Below are positions 1 through 7,027 of a stretch of 35,509 nucleotides of DNA, one piece after another. Each line of letters starts with the position of its first letter. Within the stretch, counting starts at the first letter, position 1. The notes under the pieces were generated by a model that did not search any database, was not told the origin of the DNA, and saw only the letters and a program-made list of their open reading frames with translations. The stretch covers positions 1 to 35,509 of IMG/VR virus record IMGVR_UViG_3300014050_000074, one strand, 5' to 3'. Made by a program: the position numbers and the translations under genes. This DNA comes from a virus.

Positions 1-147
1 CGCAGCCCCAGCACCGAGACCAAGCCCACCAACACCAGTCCGAATAATACGATCCCCCCAAAAACGCTGGTAGTCTTGGGGTGAAGGTTTGCCAACAGGG
101 GCAGCTGCGGGTGGGACATTATTGGCGAGCTTTTCGAGTGTGGTCAT
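1..147 (-). CDS. Partial unknown protein, glycine-rich (3' end outside window)
   Basis: The ATG at 145-147 opens a frame that runs without a stop off the left edge, giving 49 residues beginning MTTLEKLANN. A Pro/Ala stretch at about residues 11-20 is followed by a glycine-rich hydrophobic segment (GVGGLGLGAGA) of the kind seen in the putative virion proteins at 5.7 and 18 kb. It lies 12 nt past the stop of the gene at 160-507, so it is probably in the same operon. The function is unknown; membrane association is inferred only from the glycine-rich end. Confidence 0.6.
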   Translation of the reverse strand, partial: MTTLEKLANNVPPAAAPVGKPSPQDYQRFWGDRIIRTGVGGLGLGAGAA

Positions 148-159
148 GAGGCGTACTCA

Positions 160-507
160 CTATGTCTTGGGCGGGATCATGCCATAAACCTGCGCCCATT
201 CAAGCCAGACGCGAAAATGTTTATTGTCATCATCCCAATTGTCGCTTCGTTTTAACAGCCGGTACCAGCCGTTCACAATTTTATCATTTATGTCGTCAAA
301 TTCGGCTTTCTGGTTCACGTCCCACAGCTCGAACATTTTGGACTTAAAATCGTACTGCAGCTCGATATTTTCAAGCTCGTCCTGTTTTAAGTCGTTCCGC
401 TGCCCAGAGCCCAGCACCGGAAAGCCGTCCAGCGTTCCGGGCCAGTTCAGGCGCGCGTTGTTGTGCTGCGAACCGCCAATCTCGCCGTGATATTTACGGA
501 GACTCAC
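160..507 (-). CDS. Hypothetical phage protein (115 aa)
   Basis: It starts at a GTG (505-507) preceded by an AAAGG ribosome site. The protein is soluble, charged and rich in aromatic residues in its second half, including a run of Trp, Tyr and Asp residues between about residues 58 and 107 (FELWDVNQ, WYRLLKR, WLEWAQVYG). No signal peptide, membrane segment or catalytic motif is seen. I do not recognise the family. Tight packing with its neighbours (3 nt to the gene upstream) supports it being real and co-transcribed. Confidence 0.6.
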   Translation of the reverse strand: MSLRKYHGEIGGSQHNNARLNWPGTLDGFPVLGSGQRNDLKQDELENIELQYDFKSKMFELWDVNQKAEFDDINDKIVNGWYRLLKRSDNWDDDNKHFRVWLEWAQVYGMIPPKT

Positions 508-510
508 AGG

Positions 511-867
511 TTACCTTTCTGGCCGGTATAAACGTAACTTCTTGTTCGTTTTCGCCCGCGCGGCGTACGCCTTATACGCTGCCGCCAGTTCGCGCGCCTT
601 CAGATCCTCTTCGTCCACGTCGGGCTCAGTCAGCTTGCCGGCCAGATGTCCAGCCAAGCCACCGCCGACTGTCGCCAGCATGAGCGGTGTATACGCCACG
701 TTGCCCAGCGCGTTCCACGAGTCAGCCATCGACGGCAATTCCAGCGCCGACTTGATAAACGAGCTGGCCGCTTTGACGCGCGCATTCAGGGCTTCGCCGG
801 TCAGCTGTTCTTCGGCGCAGCGCTTGAGAAAGCCAAGCTTGAAAGCTTCTTTTTCAGTGACGTCCAT
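511..867 (-). CDS. Small protein with an N-terminal tag-like helix and glycine-rich segment
   Basis: The ATG at 865-867 is chosen because a GGAG lies 9 nt upstream; the open frame extends further back but has no comparable site. The N-terminus (residues 1-25) carries EAFKLGFLKRCAEEQLT, which resembles the short helical tags I associate with environmental phage virion proteins and loosely matches the YEFG tag at 16-22 kb. A hydrophobic glycine-rich stretch follows (about residues 55-72), then a very basic C-terminus (KTNKKLRLYR). The start lies one base from the preceding stop. A virion or membrane-associated role is inference. Confidence 0.6.
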   Translation of the reverse strand: MDVTEKEAFKLGFLKRCAEEQLTGEALNARVKAASSFIKSALELPSMADSWNALGNVAYTPLMLATVGGGLAGHLAGKLTEPDVDEEDLKARELAAAYKAYAARAKTNKKLRLYRPER

Positions 868-868
868 G

Positions 869-1363
869 TCAGAAGTCTCCGGGCAGAATAAGTTTTTTGG
901 CGGGCGCTCCGACGGAAAAATCCGGGGTAACTTGTTTACCCGTATCTTTGCCGACTGGTAACGCACCCGGCAGCGCAGTCGTAAAGTTTGCGCCGCTGGC
1001 CATCGATATCTTACTCTTTCTGCCCGGCCGGTGTCGCATAAACCACGCGTCGACTACCGGATCATTACGGTCGCCCTGCTCTTTGGCCTCTTTTGTGACC
1101 GCAATCATATCTTCAATTGCCCGCTGTAAAGCAGCCCGGTCAGCCGATAACCACGCGGCTTTTCCGGGGTTTTCCGCAGCAATCGTGCGCAACCGTTTGG
1201 CCTCGTCGCTGATGGCCTGCGCCCGCTGTAGAAATTCTTTACGGGTGAGGACGAAAAACTCGCCCGTCTCCTCGTCATGCAGGCAGATAAAGCCGTTTTT
1301 GGCGTAAAACTTCAGACTGCCGTACGTATAGCACTTTCCGGTCGTTCCGTGTCCGGCGGGCAT
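869..1363 (-). CDS. Hypothetical phage protein (164 aa)
   Basis: The start at 1363 has an AAGGTG site about 7 nt upstream. The N-terminal 50 residues look like a small beta-rich domain (YTYGSLKFYAKNGFICL, then EETGEFFVLTRKEF). A helical, charged middle (about 50-105) and a low-complexity tail follow. The family is not recognised. It overlaps neither neighbour: 8 nt separate it from the gene upstream and 1 nt from the gene downstream, which points to a single operon of small accessory or structural proteins. Confidence 0.6.
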   Translation of the reverse strand: MPAGHGTTGKCYTYGSLKFYAKNGFICLHDEETGEFFVLTRKEFLQRAQAISDEAKRLRTIAAENPGKAAWLSADRAALQRAIEDMIAVTKEAKEQGDRNDPVVDAWFMRHRPGRKSKISMASGANFTTALPGALPVGKDTGKQVTPDFSVGAPAKKLILPGDF

Positions 1364-1371
1364 TCAGCACC

Positions 1372-1728
1372 TTACTTCGTGGGGATCGGGCAACTGCCGC
1401 CTTCACAATCGCTTGTTTTCACAGGCGGCAGCGGTTTCACTTGCAGACGCATAGCGGGGTTCAGCCCGTTACTCTGCATCCTGACTTTGTCGCCAGTCTT
1501 CGGCTCGCAGTCGGGGCAATCGGTCCACGGGTGATTGCTGTCACCGGTCGGGATCTTGCCGGTGCCCTTGCAGCGCGTGCAGTCCTTCGTATCGACCAGC
1601 GGCTTGGTTACTGGCGAATCAGGAAGCAAAGCAGCGTAAGCAACCTCTGCAGCGACCATCCCGATATAGTCTTTTTTGGGCGGTTCGGCATAGGTCACCG
1701 GAGCAAGCGCGAAGATCCATTCGAACAT
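1372..1728 (-). CDS. Exported small protein with CxxC zinc-binding pairs
   Basis: I prefer the ATG at 1726-1728 because it gives a hydrophobic signal-like start (MFEWIFALAPVTYAEPP, probable cleavage near AYA/AEP). A longer frame back to 1806 would overlap the protease gene by 49 nt. About residues 50-75 hold CTRCKGTGK and CPDCEP, a DnaJ-like zinc-finger arrangement of two CxxC pairs, with a further Cys pair near the C-terminus (CEGGSCPIP). DnaJ-type fingers bind one zinc per two pairs; here only one set is present. An exported zinc-stabilised protein is likely; the role is unknown. Confidence 0.55.
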   Translation of the reverse strand: MFEWIFALAPVTYAEPPKKDYIGMVAAEVAYAALLPDSPVTKPLVDTKDCTRCKGTGKIPTGDSNHPWTDCPDCEPKTGDKVRMQSNGLNPAMRLQVKPLPPVKTSDCEGGSCPIPTK

Positions 1729-1757
1729 GATTGTGCTCACACAAGAAATAAAACTGA

Positions 1758-2783
1758 TCAGATGAATCCGCGGGCGCCGTAGCTTTTCAGCTTCTTCGGC
1801 GGCCACCCGTTTACGCCCGAGATCGCCACCATGTAACGATTTTTGATATCAGACCATCGAGCCCAGAAAGCACCAACAGGAATGTCGATGTTAGTACCAA
1901 AAATACGGCGGCTTCCGTCATTCCACGCGCCCCAGCTGTTTTGAATCAATACCAGCGGTTCGCTGTACAGTTTCTTTATTTCATCGCGGTCGTCAACAGC
2001 AAGATACGCGAGCGCATGCGCCCAGCCGCCCTTGCGCTTACTTACGCCGTTGGCGTCCCGTTCGGCCGAGAAGCCTTCGCTCCCGCAGCTACTTACGCAG
2101 TAACCGTTCGCGAGCAGATCGCGCAGCGCTTCAAACTCTTCAACCTCGGTAACCGTCTGAACGCGATGATTCTCGCCGATCTTGCGCCACGACTCGGGCG
2201 GTGTGCGGGAGCCATACAAACCGGCGTTGCGTGCCGAGTATTGCGTGAAGTCGACGTCAATCTCGTCGTACTTTTTTCGGAGCCAGAGGCCGCTGTCGTT
2301 TAACAGAACTTGCGCAGCTTCCGCGCAGCTCCACCCGTCGCCGCCGTGCCGGCGCCAGTTGTAAATCGCTTCGGTACTCAGCACGCCGTTGAGCCGCGCC
2401 GTGGTGGTGACCTCCGGCGCGCCTTCTAACCTGCCGCTGTTCGGATCAGGAATGCCGCTCGTGATCTCGCAGCACATGGTACCCAGCGCGGCATTGCGGC
2501 TCGACCAGCTGACGCAGTCGCCGCGACCTTGCGCTCCACCCGGCAGGCAATCCGGGTAGAGCTTCAAGATCTCAAGAAACGGGAGGCTTAGCTTCCCTTT
2601 GCCTGTTTCTTCAAGCTTGTATGTCGAGCATGCCATGGCGCCGTCGGGGATACCACCGGCGGACTTGATCTGATCGCGCAGCGCTTCAGCGGCTTCGGGG
2701 TTGCCATACGCGCCCACAAAGCCGCTTTCATACGCTGCCACGACGTCATATACATTACTGAAAAACTGTTCTTTGTCGGCCAT
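1758..2783 (-). CDS. Papain-like (C1A) cysteine protease
   Basis: This 341-residue protein shows the papain catalytic triad in order: Cys90 in GDCVSWSS, His256 in GWAHALAYLAV and Asn282 in IQNSWGAW. The spacing fits C1 peptidases, and the NSWG motif is diagnostic. No N-terminal signal peptide or inhibitor propeptide is obvious; residues 1-80 are mostly helical. The start has GGAGAG 5 nt upstream. It lies in a block of small exported or membrane proteins with a matrixin protease 1.2 kb away. Cleavage of host surface or virion proteins is possible, but the substrate cannot be read from the sequence. Confidence 0.8.
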   Translation of the reverse strand: MADKEQFFSNVYDVVAAYESGFVGAYGNPEAAEALRDQIKSAGGIPDGAMACSTYKLEETGKGKLSLPFLEILKLYPDCLPGGAQGRGDCVSWSSRNAALGTMCCEITSGIPDPNSGRLEGAPEVTTTARLNGVLSTEAIYNWRRHGGDGWSCAEAAQVLLNDSGLWLRKKYDEIDVDFTQYSARNAGLYGSRTPPESWRKIGENHRVQTVTEVEEFEALRDLLANGYCVSSCGSEGFSAERDANGVSKRKGGWAHALAYLAVDDRDEIKKLYSEPLVLIQNSWGAWNDGSRRIFGTNIDIPVGAFWARWSDIKNRYMVAISGVNGWPPKKLKSYGARGFI

Positions 2784-2802
2784 GACATCTCTCCGGCATA
2801 CG

Positions 2803-3258
2803 TTAAGCGGTCGGCTCTTCGTTCTTTTCCTCGCGGACCAGCGTCACACCAAACGCACCGGGCTGCGCGGGCGGAAGCGTGTCTTCGGCGACAAACTCCA
2901 GCACAGCGGGCTCAGAGCGGTTACCGGCGTCATCGACGTCCACCAGCGTGAGCAGCACCGACGCGCCCTGTGGCACGCTGATTTCGCCCAGCTCCGTGGT
3001 GTCAGCCGGAAAGACTTTGAACTCGTCGACCGGGTTGGTGCCGTTGATCGCGACAACCAGCTGGCGCTCGACAACGTCCGCATCAACAACCGGACCGACA
3101 GAAACTTTGTAAACAAGCACATCAGCCATAGTGGGATTGCTCCTGATTTGGGAAACAGTCAAGGCTACCGGGGCAAACGGCGCGTTTAAAAACAACGCCA
3201 TCACCACCAGCAGCCACACGATCAAACACAACAGCACCGCGGCGGTGACAAGCGCCAT
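2803..3258 (-). CDS. Membrane-anchored beta-sandwich (Fn3-like) protein
   Basis: From the ATG at 3258 the protein begins with a long hydrophobic anchor (LVTAAVLLCLIVWLLVVMALFL, residues 3-24). A domain of about 95 residues follows with alternating hydrophobic strands, an NGTNPVDEF loop and a DVDDAGNRSEP turn, typical of fibronectin-III or Ig-like modules. A second in-frame ATG at 3127-3129 has a better ribosome site (AGGAG) and would give the soluble domain alone, so two products or a later true start are possible. The start at 3258 lies next to the stop of the upstream gene. Surface adhesion or carbohydrate binding is inference. Confidence 0.5.
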   Translation of the reverse strand: MALVTAAVLLCLIVWLLVVMALFLNAPFAPVALTVSQIRSNPTMADVLVYKVSVGPVVDADVVERQLVVAINGTNPVDEFKVFPADTTELGEISVPQGASVLLTLVDVDDAGNRSEPAVLEFVAEDTLPPAQPGAFGVTLVREEKNEEPTA

Positions 3259-3259
3259 C

Positions 3260-3712
3260 TTACTTAGCCGCCGTTGCCGAATTAACGACAACAGTACATG
3301 CCTCCACCAGTTTCTTTAGTACGTCGGGCGTCACTGCAACAACATCATCCGTGCCAACGCTCTTAGCGAACACGCTCTCAATCGCCTCGTCCAGTCCCGG
3401 GTACTTACCGGGCTCTTCGATGGCGAGCTGCAGCGTGTTCTGCTGTGTCAGTTCCCACTTCTCTGTTGTTGTCAGTAACTCAGCAGCTTTCGGCCGCTGC
3501 AGCACGTGAATCAAACCGCTATACACGCTGATCACGCGCGCTTTTTCTTCGGGCGTAGCCGGCGTCAGCAGCTTAACAATCGTGGCGTCAGTCGGTCCTT
3601 CAGGTACGACAACTTCCGGCGTCGGCACGGTCAAAGGCTTTAGCGGCAGCCCGTTCGGGAAAACAAGCGAAACCAGCAGCAGTAACCCGGCGACCCAAAC
3701 AAGCTTCTTCAT
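3260..3712 (-). CDS. Exported hypothetical protein with signal peptide
   Basis: The start at 3712 follows AAAAGGTG. The N-terminus (MKKLVWVAGLLLLVSLVFPNG) is a textbook signal peptide or membrane anchor, followed by a Pro/Val-rich linker (residues 25-42) and a helical domain of about 100 residues. No catalytic motif is recognised. It overlaps the upstream gene by 4 nt (ATGA), so translation is probably coupled. Phage proteins with signal peptides are often lysis accessory or superinfection-exclusion factors; nothing here decides between them. Confidence 0.6.
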   Translation of the reverse strand: MKKLVWVAGLLLLVSLVFPNGLPLKPLTVPTPEVVVPEGPTDATIVKLLTPATPEEKARVISVYSGLIHVLQRPKAAELLTTTEKWELTQQNTLQLAIEEPGKYPGLDEAIESVFAKSVGTDDVVAVTPDVLKKLVEACTVVVNSATAAK

Positions 3713-3990
3713 ACAACACCTTTTGAGGGCTGTTCATACTCCACAATGACACGCAGCAAAGCAGTGCACGCATCGACGCCTTCTTTGCAGCCTTCGGCGG
3801 CGAGTTTGTCGCGCAACTTGGTGACAGACAGAATGTCGTCCACAAGCGGAACGGCGATCGAGTCATGAACGGCCGGTGCGTTTGTTGTCGTCGCGCGCAC
3901 AACCTTCAGCTTCGCCAGCAGTTCTTTCCGGTACGCGACCGCCAGCAGGCCGCAGAACAAACAAGCACAAACTAATTGAAACGCAGTCAT
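3709..3990 (-). CDS. Small membrane-anchored protein (93 aa)
   Basis: A strong GGAGGAG site precedes the ATG at 3990. Residues 1-20 (MTAFQLVCACLFCGLLAVAYRK) form one transmembrane or lipoprotein-like segment followed by positive residues, so the rest would face the cytoplasm or periplasm as a helical domain of about 70 residues. The family is not recognised. Its stop overlaps the start of the exported protein at 3260-3712. An i-spanin-like pair is conceivable for these two adjacent small membrane/exported proteins, but no Rz/Rz1 hallmark is seen. Confidence 0.55.
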   Translation of the reverse strand: MTAFQLVCACLFCGLLAVAYRKELLAKLKVVRATTTNAPAVHDSIAVPLVDDILSVTKLRDKLAAEGCKEGVDACTALLRVIVEYEQPSKGVV

Positions 3991-4025
3991 AGCTCCTCCA
4001 GTGTTAGCAGCAGTTTGCTATTTTA

Positions 4026-4850
4026 TCAGGTTTTCGGCACGAGTACATACGGCCGACCATTAATAACAAGTGTGCCGTTGATCTGCAAACCGGCATCTTT
4101 AGTAATGGGGTAAGGTTTCGTACGTTTGCCGTAAAGTTTTATGATTTCCGCAATGTCGCCCTCTTGCGGCTTTGTAACGTTCGGGTCGTAATACGGCGCC
4201 ATGAGGTTGCCGGCGTTTAAGTGCGGCAAGCCCAGCGCATGACCCAGTTCATGGCAGATGACAGCGACGGCCATATTGAATGACCAGTCTTCCGCCTCGT
4301 CGAACATCTGATCGAGCTGGACGTTCTCCGCAACGCCACACGGCAGTTCGCTCCACGCCAACGTGCCGCCTTTGTTATCTAAACCGTTCTTCTTGCCGAC
4401 GCCGGAGCGGGCGTAAATGTTCGCCTTCTTGTGCGTGTCCACGCGGACCGGGTCAACCATGCAGACCTCGGCCCACTGCGAGAACGCAATGTCGTACGCC
4501 TCGGCGACTTGAGCGTTTGTCAGCCCCGGCAGATGGATCTCGTGGTAATACGAGATGTTCGGCATCGGCCACTTGCAGGGATCGCCACCGGGGGCTGTGA
4601 TGTTGAAATCAGGCAGCCCGCAGCGGTGACGATTGATGCGATGCGCGGTCTTCGGGCCGACTGTGCCGGTGGGATTCAGGCCGTTGAATTCTTGGAACGT
4701 CCGAATCGCCTTTTGCAGCTCTGCCCCTTTGATCTTTTTGACCTGAGCCAGCGTTTTGTCGCCGAAGTACCCCAACGAGTGGAGCCGTCGGAGAATTTCA
4801 CTGATGGGCAGAACATGAGCATCGCTGTGTATTGTTGGCTTCCGTGCCAT
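4026..4850 (-). CDS. Matrixin-type zinc metalloprotease with peptidoglycan-binding-like prodomain
   Basis: The domain order copies matrix metalloproteinases. Residues 17-75 match the PG_binding_1 fold (LHSLGYFGD, LQKAIRTFQEFNGLNPTGTVGPKT). Next comes RCGLPD (76-81), equivalent to the PRCGxPD cysteine switch that keeps the zymogen inactive. The catalytic domain has the zinc motif HELGHALGLPH (200-210) and a Met-turn at NLMAPYYDP (Met217). TLAWSELPCG near 163-172 corresponds to the substrate-edge region. The site AAGGA precedes the start. No signal peptide is visible. A role in degrading host or virion proteins after Cys-switch activation is inferred from the family. Confidence 0.85.
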   Translation of the reverse strand: MARKPTIHSDAHVLPISEILRRLHSLGYFGDKTLAQVKKIKGAELQKAIRTFQEFNGLNPTGTVGPKTAHRINRHRCGLPDFNITAPGGDPCKWPMPNISYYHEIHLPGLTNAQVAEAYDIAFSQWAEVCMVDPVRVDTHKKANIYARSGVGKKNGLDNKGGTLAWSELPCGVAENVQLDQMFDEAEDWSFNMAVAVICHELGHALGLPHLNAGNLMAPYYDPNVTKPQEGDIAEIIKLYGKRTKPYPITKDAGLQINGTLVINGRPYVLVPKT

Positions 4851-4871
4851 AGTGCGCGTCCTTGCAAAATG

Positions 4872-5276
4872 CTAGTGCGCGGCAGCCAACTCCATTAACC
4901 CGGCCGCCGTCGAATCATCAATTGTAGCACTCAGGTCGTACACTGCGTTAACAATCGGGTTCGACTTGGTGTATTCAATCCCGGCCTTTGCGCAGTGCTC
5001 GCGCCACAGATTGTTTAACCGCCGACGCAAGCGCATTAACTTACGGGGCGGCAACGTACGCAGTTCTCGCATCCGCTGCTGAATAGCCTCGGCCGAGCTT
5101 TGCTCACGACAGTGAATGATCACCTGCACCAGAATCGAAATGATCATGATGATGGTGATCGGATCAAACTGATACGTGTTGCCGCCCTTTGCGGCCAGCT
5201 TTTCCGTGAGCCGGTCGCTGAGGGCAGACAACGCGGGCGATTCTTGAATACGGCGTTGTAATTCTTCCGTGGTCAT
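4872..5276 (-). CDS. Hypothetical protein with one transmembrane segment and basic helix
   Basis: The ATG overlaps the upstream stop (TGATG), suggesting coupled translation with the holin-like gene at 5276-5647. Residues 36-55 (FDPITIIMIISILVQVIIHC) form a single hydrophobic segment. After it comes a strongly basic helix (RMRELRTLPPRKLMRLRRRLNNLWREHC) and a soluble tail. This is a single-span membrane protein with a cationic cytoplasmic part. The family is not recognised. Confidence 0.55.
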   Translation of the reverse strand: MTTEELQRRIQESPALSALSDRLTEKLAAKGGNTYQFDPITIIMIISILVQVIIHCREQSSAEAIQQRMRELRTLPPRKLMRLRRRLNNLWREHCAKAGIEYTKSNPIVNAVYDLSATIDDSTAAGLMELAAAH

Positions 5277-5647
5277 CAGTTCCCCACTCGTTCAGCCCGC
5301 ATCTTTTCGACCGCCACCGCTTCCATGTAGCGATACCGGGCGTCGATCATTTGGGCGCGCAGTTCAGTGCGACCAGCCAGATACTTCCAGATCAGCGCGC
5401 TGTTGAGCACGACCACCTGCGTGGCGCCAACAATCGCCGTCACAGCCTTGACCAGCGTCTCGGCCTGCGACTGATCGACCCAGCCGATAAGAACACCGAC
5501 GGCAATCAGGTTGCTCACGGCGCCGATTGCCATGGTCCAAAACTCAGGTGTCAGCCAGTTGTTGGAATCAACATTTACGTCGTCCGCCGCGGCATTTAAC
5601 ACACGCAGTTCTTCACGTACCGTTTCAACACTCTTCTTCGTGGCCAT
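5276..5647 (-). CDS. Two-span membrane protein, holin-like
   Basis: AAAGGAG 5 nt before the ATG at 5647 selects this start; an upstream in-frame start at 5704 has no site. After a charged N-terminal helix, two hydrophobic segments (about 37-55, WTMAIGAVSNLIAVGVLIGW, and 66-88, AVTAIVGATQVVVLNSALIW) are joined by a short acidic loop, with a long charged C-terminal helix after them. The size and two-helix hairpin fit class II holins and also minor membrane proteins common beside phage structural genes. No endolysin is adjacent, so holin is only a possibility. Confidence 0.5.
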   Translation of the reverse strand: MATKKSVETVREELRVLNAAADDVNVDSNNWLTPEFWTMAIGAVSNLIAVGVLIGWVDQSQAETLVKAVTAIVGATQVVVLNSALIWKYLAGRTELRAQMIDARYRYMEAVAVEKMRAERVGN

Positions 5648-5710
5648 ACGTTCTCCTTTAAGTGAAGGCACGGGGTATTGTACCGCCCGACCATAATTAC
5701 GCAAGACAAA

Positions 5711-6754
5711 CTACCGCCCAAACAAGCTAGGTACGACGGCGTGCATCATGCCGCCCCATAAACCCATCTCTTGTAACTTATTTTGCCCTTCCGGCGTTAA
5801 CCCGGCGAGCGCAGCCAAGGTTTTGCCGGCAACCGTGGCCGTGGCTAGCCCGACGCCCGCAGAGGCAATCCCGCGGACAACGTCGATGGGCCGGATGATG
5901 GGGGAGTTCATGTTCGTGCTAATCCCGGACATGAGCCCGGTGGCGGCTGCAGCGAACTGCGGCGGCGTATGCTGCTGAAAGCCACGGTACATACCCATAT
6001 TTACGTCCTGCCACGCGGCCTGATTGAACTGCGGCACAGACACGGTTGGAGAAAACATCGGTTCGTTTAAAAACGCGCCAGTCGCTCCGCCCATGGGCGC
6101 AGACGAGTCCTTCTCCATCTTCTCTTCGTACGGGTAAACGACCGGGGTTTTGTTATTTGTAAACAGACCCTTGAGCGTGCTCGTTCGCATGGCCCGGGCA
6201 TTGGCGTATGAGTTCAACCCCGCCAAACCCGCACCGCCCAGCGCGCCAATCATGCCCAGCGTGCGGCGCAGCTTACCGCGCTGTAAATACCGGGCGGGGA
6301 AAAACTGCTCTACCAGCGTGCCAGCGCCGTAACCCAGTCCGCCGGCCAACAATCCGGCCACGATACCGTTGGACAGCGGCGTCGGCCCGCCCAGCAGTTT
6401 GTTGCTCGCGTTCCACACCGGCGCGAGGCCGGGAACTAGCGAACCCTGCTTGATGACGATCTCGGCGTCCGGGTCCACTTCGGTACCGCTGAGCTGAATC
6501 GCTGACACGTTGTCGATCCCGGCGGCGTGCATGTCGGCCGCGTAGGCGTCAAACGCTTCTTTTGTTAACGTCACTGGCGTATACAAGGCGATGGAATTCA
6601 CGTCCGGCAGCCATGTCGCCGCAGTCGTCGCCAGCACGTGCGCTTGTGTCGCCGCTTTTTCATGCGCGGCCTTCAAACGGAGCGCCAGCGGGAGCAGCGT
6701 CGCAACGCGCTCAGGAACCGACTGCCACTCGTACAACGTGCTCGCGTGGTCCAT
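5711..6754 (-). CDS. Putative virion-associated protein with glycine-rich membrane segments
   Basis: This 347-residue protein has a helical N-terminal half, then glycine/alanine-rich hydrophobic segments (about 130-150, GIVAGLLAGGLGYGAGTLVEQF; 165-182, GMIGALGGAGLAGL; and near 300-320). They resemble the segments of the putative internal virion proteins at 16.5-22 kb. No enzymatic motif is seen. Its start lies 6 nt past the stop of the gene at 6761-7027. It may be an ejected or internal virion protein able to insert in membranes; this is inferred from composition only. Confidence 0.5.
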   Translation of the reverse strand: MDHASTLYEWQSVPERVATLLPLALRLKAAHEKAATQAHVLATTAATWLPDVNSIALYTPVTLTKEAFDAYAADMHAAGIDNVSAIQLSGTEVDPDAEIVIKQGSLVPGLAPVWNASNKLLGGPTPLSNGIVAGLLAGGLGYGAGTLVEQFFPARYLQRGKLRRTLGMIGALGGAGLAGLNSYANARAMRTSTLKGLFTNNKTPVVYPYEEKMEKDSSAPMGGATGAFLNEPMFSPTVSVPQFNQAAWQDVNMGMYRGFQQHTPPQFAAAATGLMSGISTNMNSPIIRPIDVVRGIASAGVGLATATVAGKTLAALAGLTPEGQNKLQEMGLWGGMMHAVVPSLFGR

Positions 6755-6760
6755 GGATAC

Positions 6761-7027
6761 TCAGCGCCCAAAAGACAGCATGAACTTGATAAATACCACC
6801 AGCCACGCCAACAGGCCGCTGATAGCGAAAAAAACGATGACCGCGCTCAGACTGACCACGCGCCCGAGCTTCTGAATGGGGATGTCGCGCAGCAGTTTCC
6901 ACGCCTTGAGGTAATCAACCGCGCCGGGTTGCTTCGGCGGTGTGGGTTCCGGGGTCGGCGCCGGGGTGTCGGGCTTCTTTTTCCGTCCCAGCAGTTCGTT
7001 GAGCTTATCAAGCAGCGGTGTCGCCAT
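6761..7027 (-). CDS. Small C-tail membrane protein with Pro-rich linker
   Basis: The ATG at 7027 has GGGGGAAG upstream and lies inside the last 20 nt of the preceding gene; the longer open frame to 7093 lacks a site. It encodes 88 residues: a short charged helix ending in RKKK, a Pro/Thr linker (TPAPTPEPTPP), an amphipathic region, then one strong transmembrane helix (about 60-84, LSAVIVFFAISGLLAWLVVFIKFML). This is a tail-anchored topology. The function is not recognised. Confidence 0.55.
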   Translation of the reverse strand: MATPLLDKLNELLGRKKKPDTPAPTPEPTPPKQPGAVDYLKAWKLLRDIPIQKLGRVVSLSAVIVFFAISGLLAWLVVFIKFMLSFGR

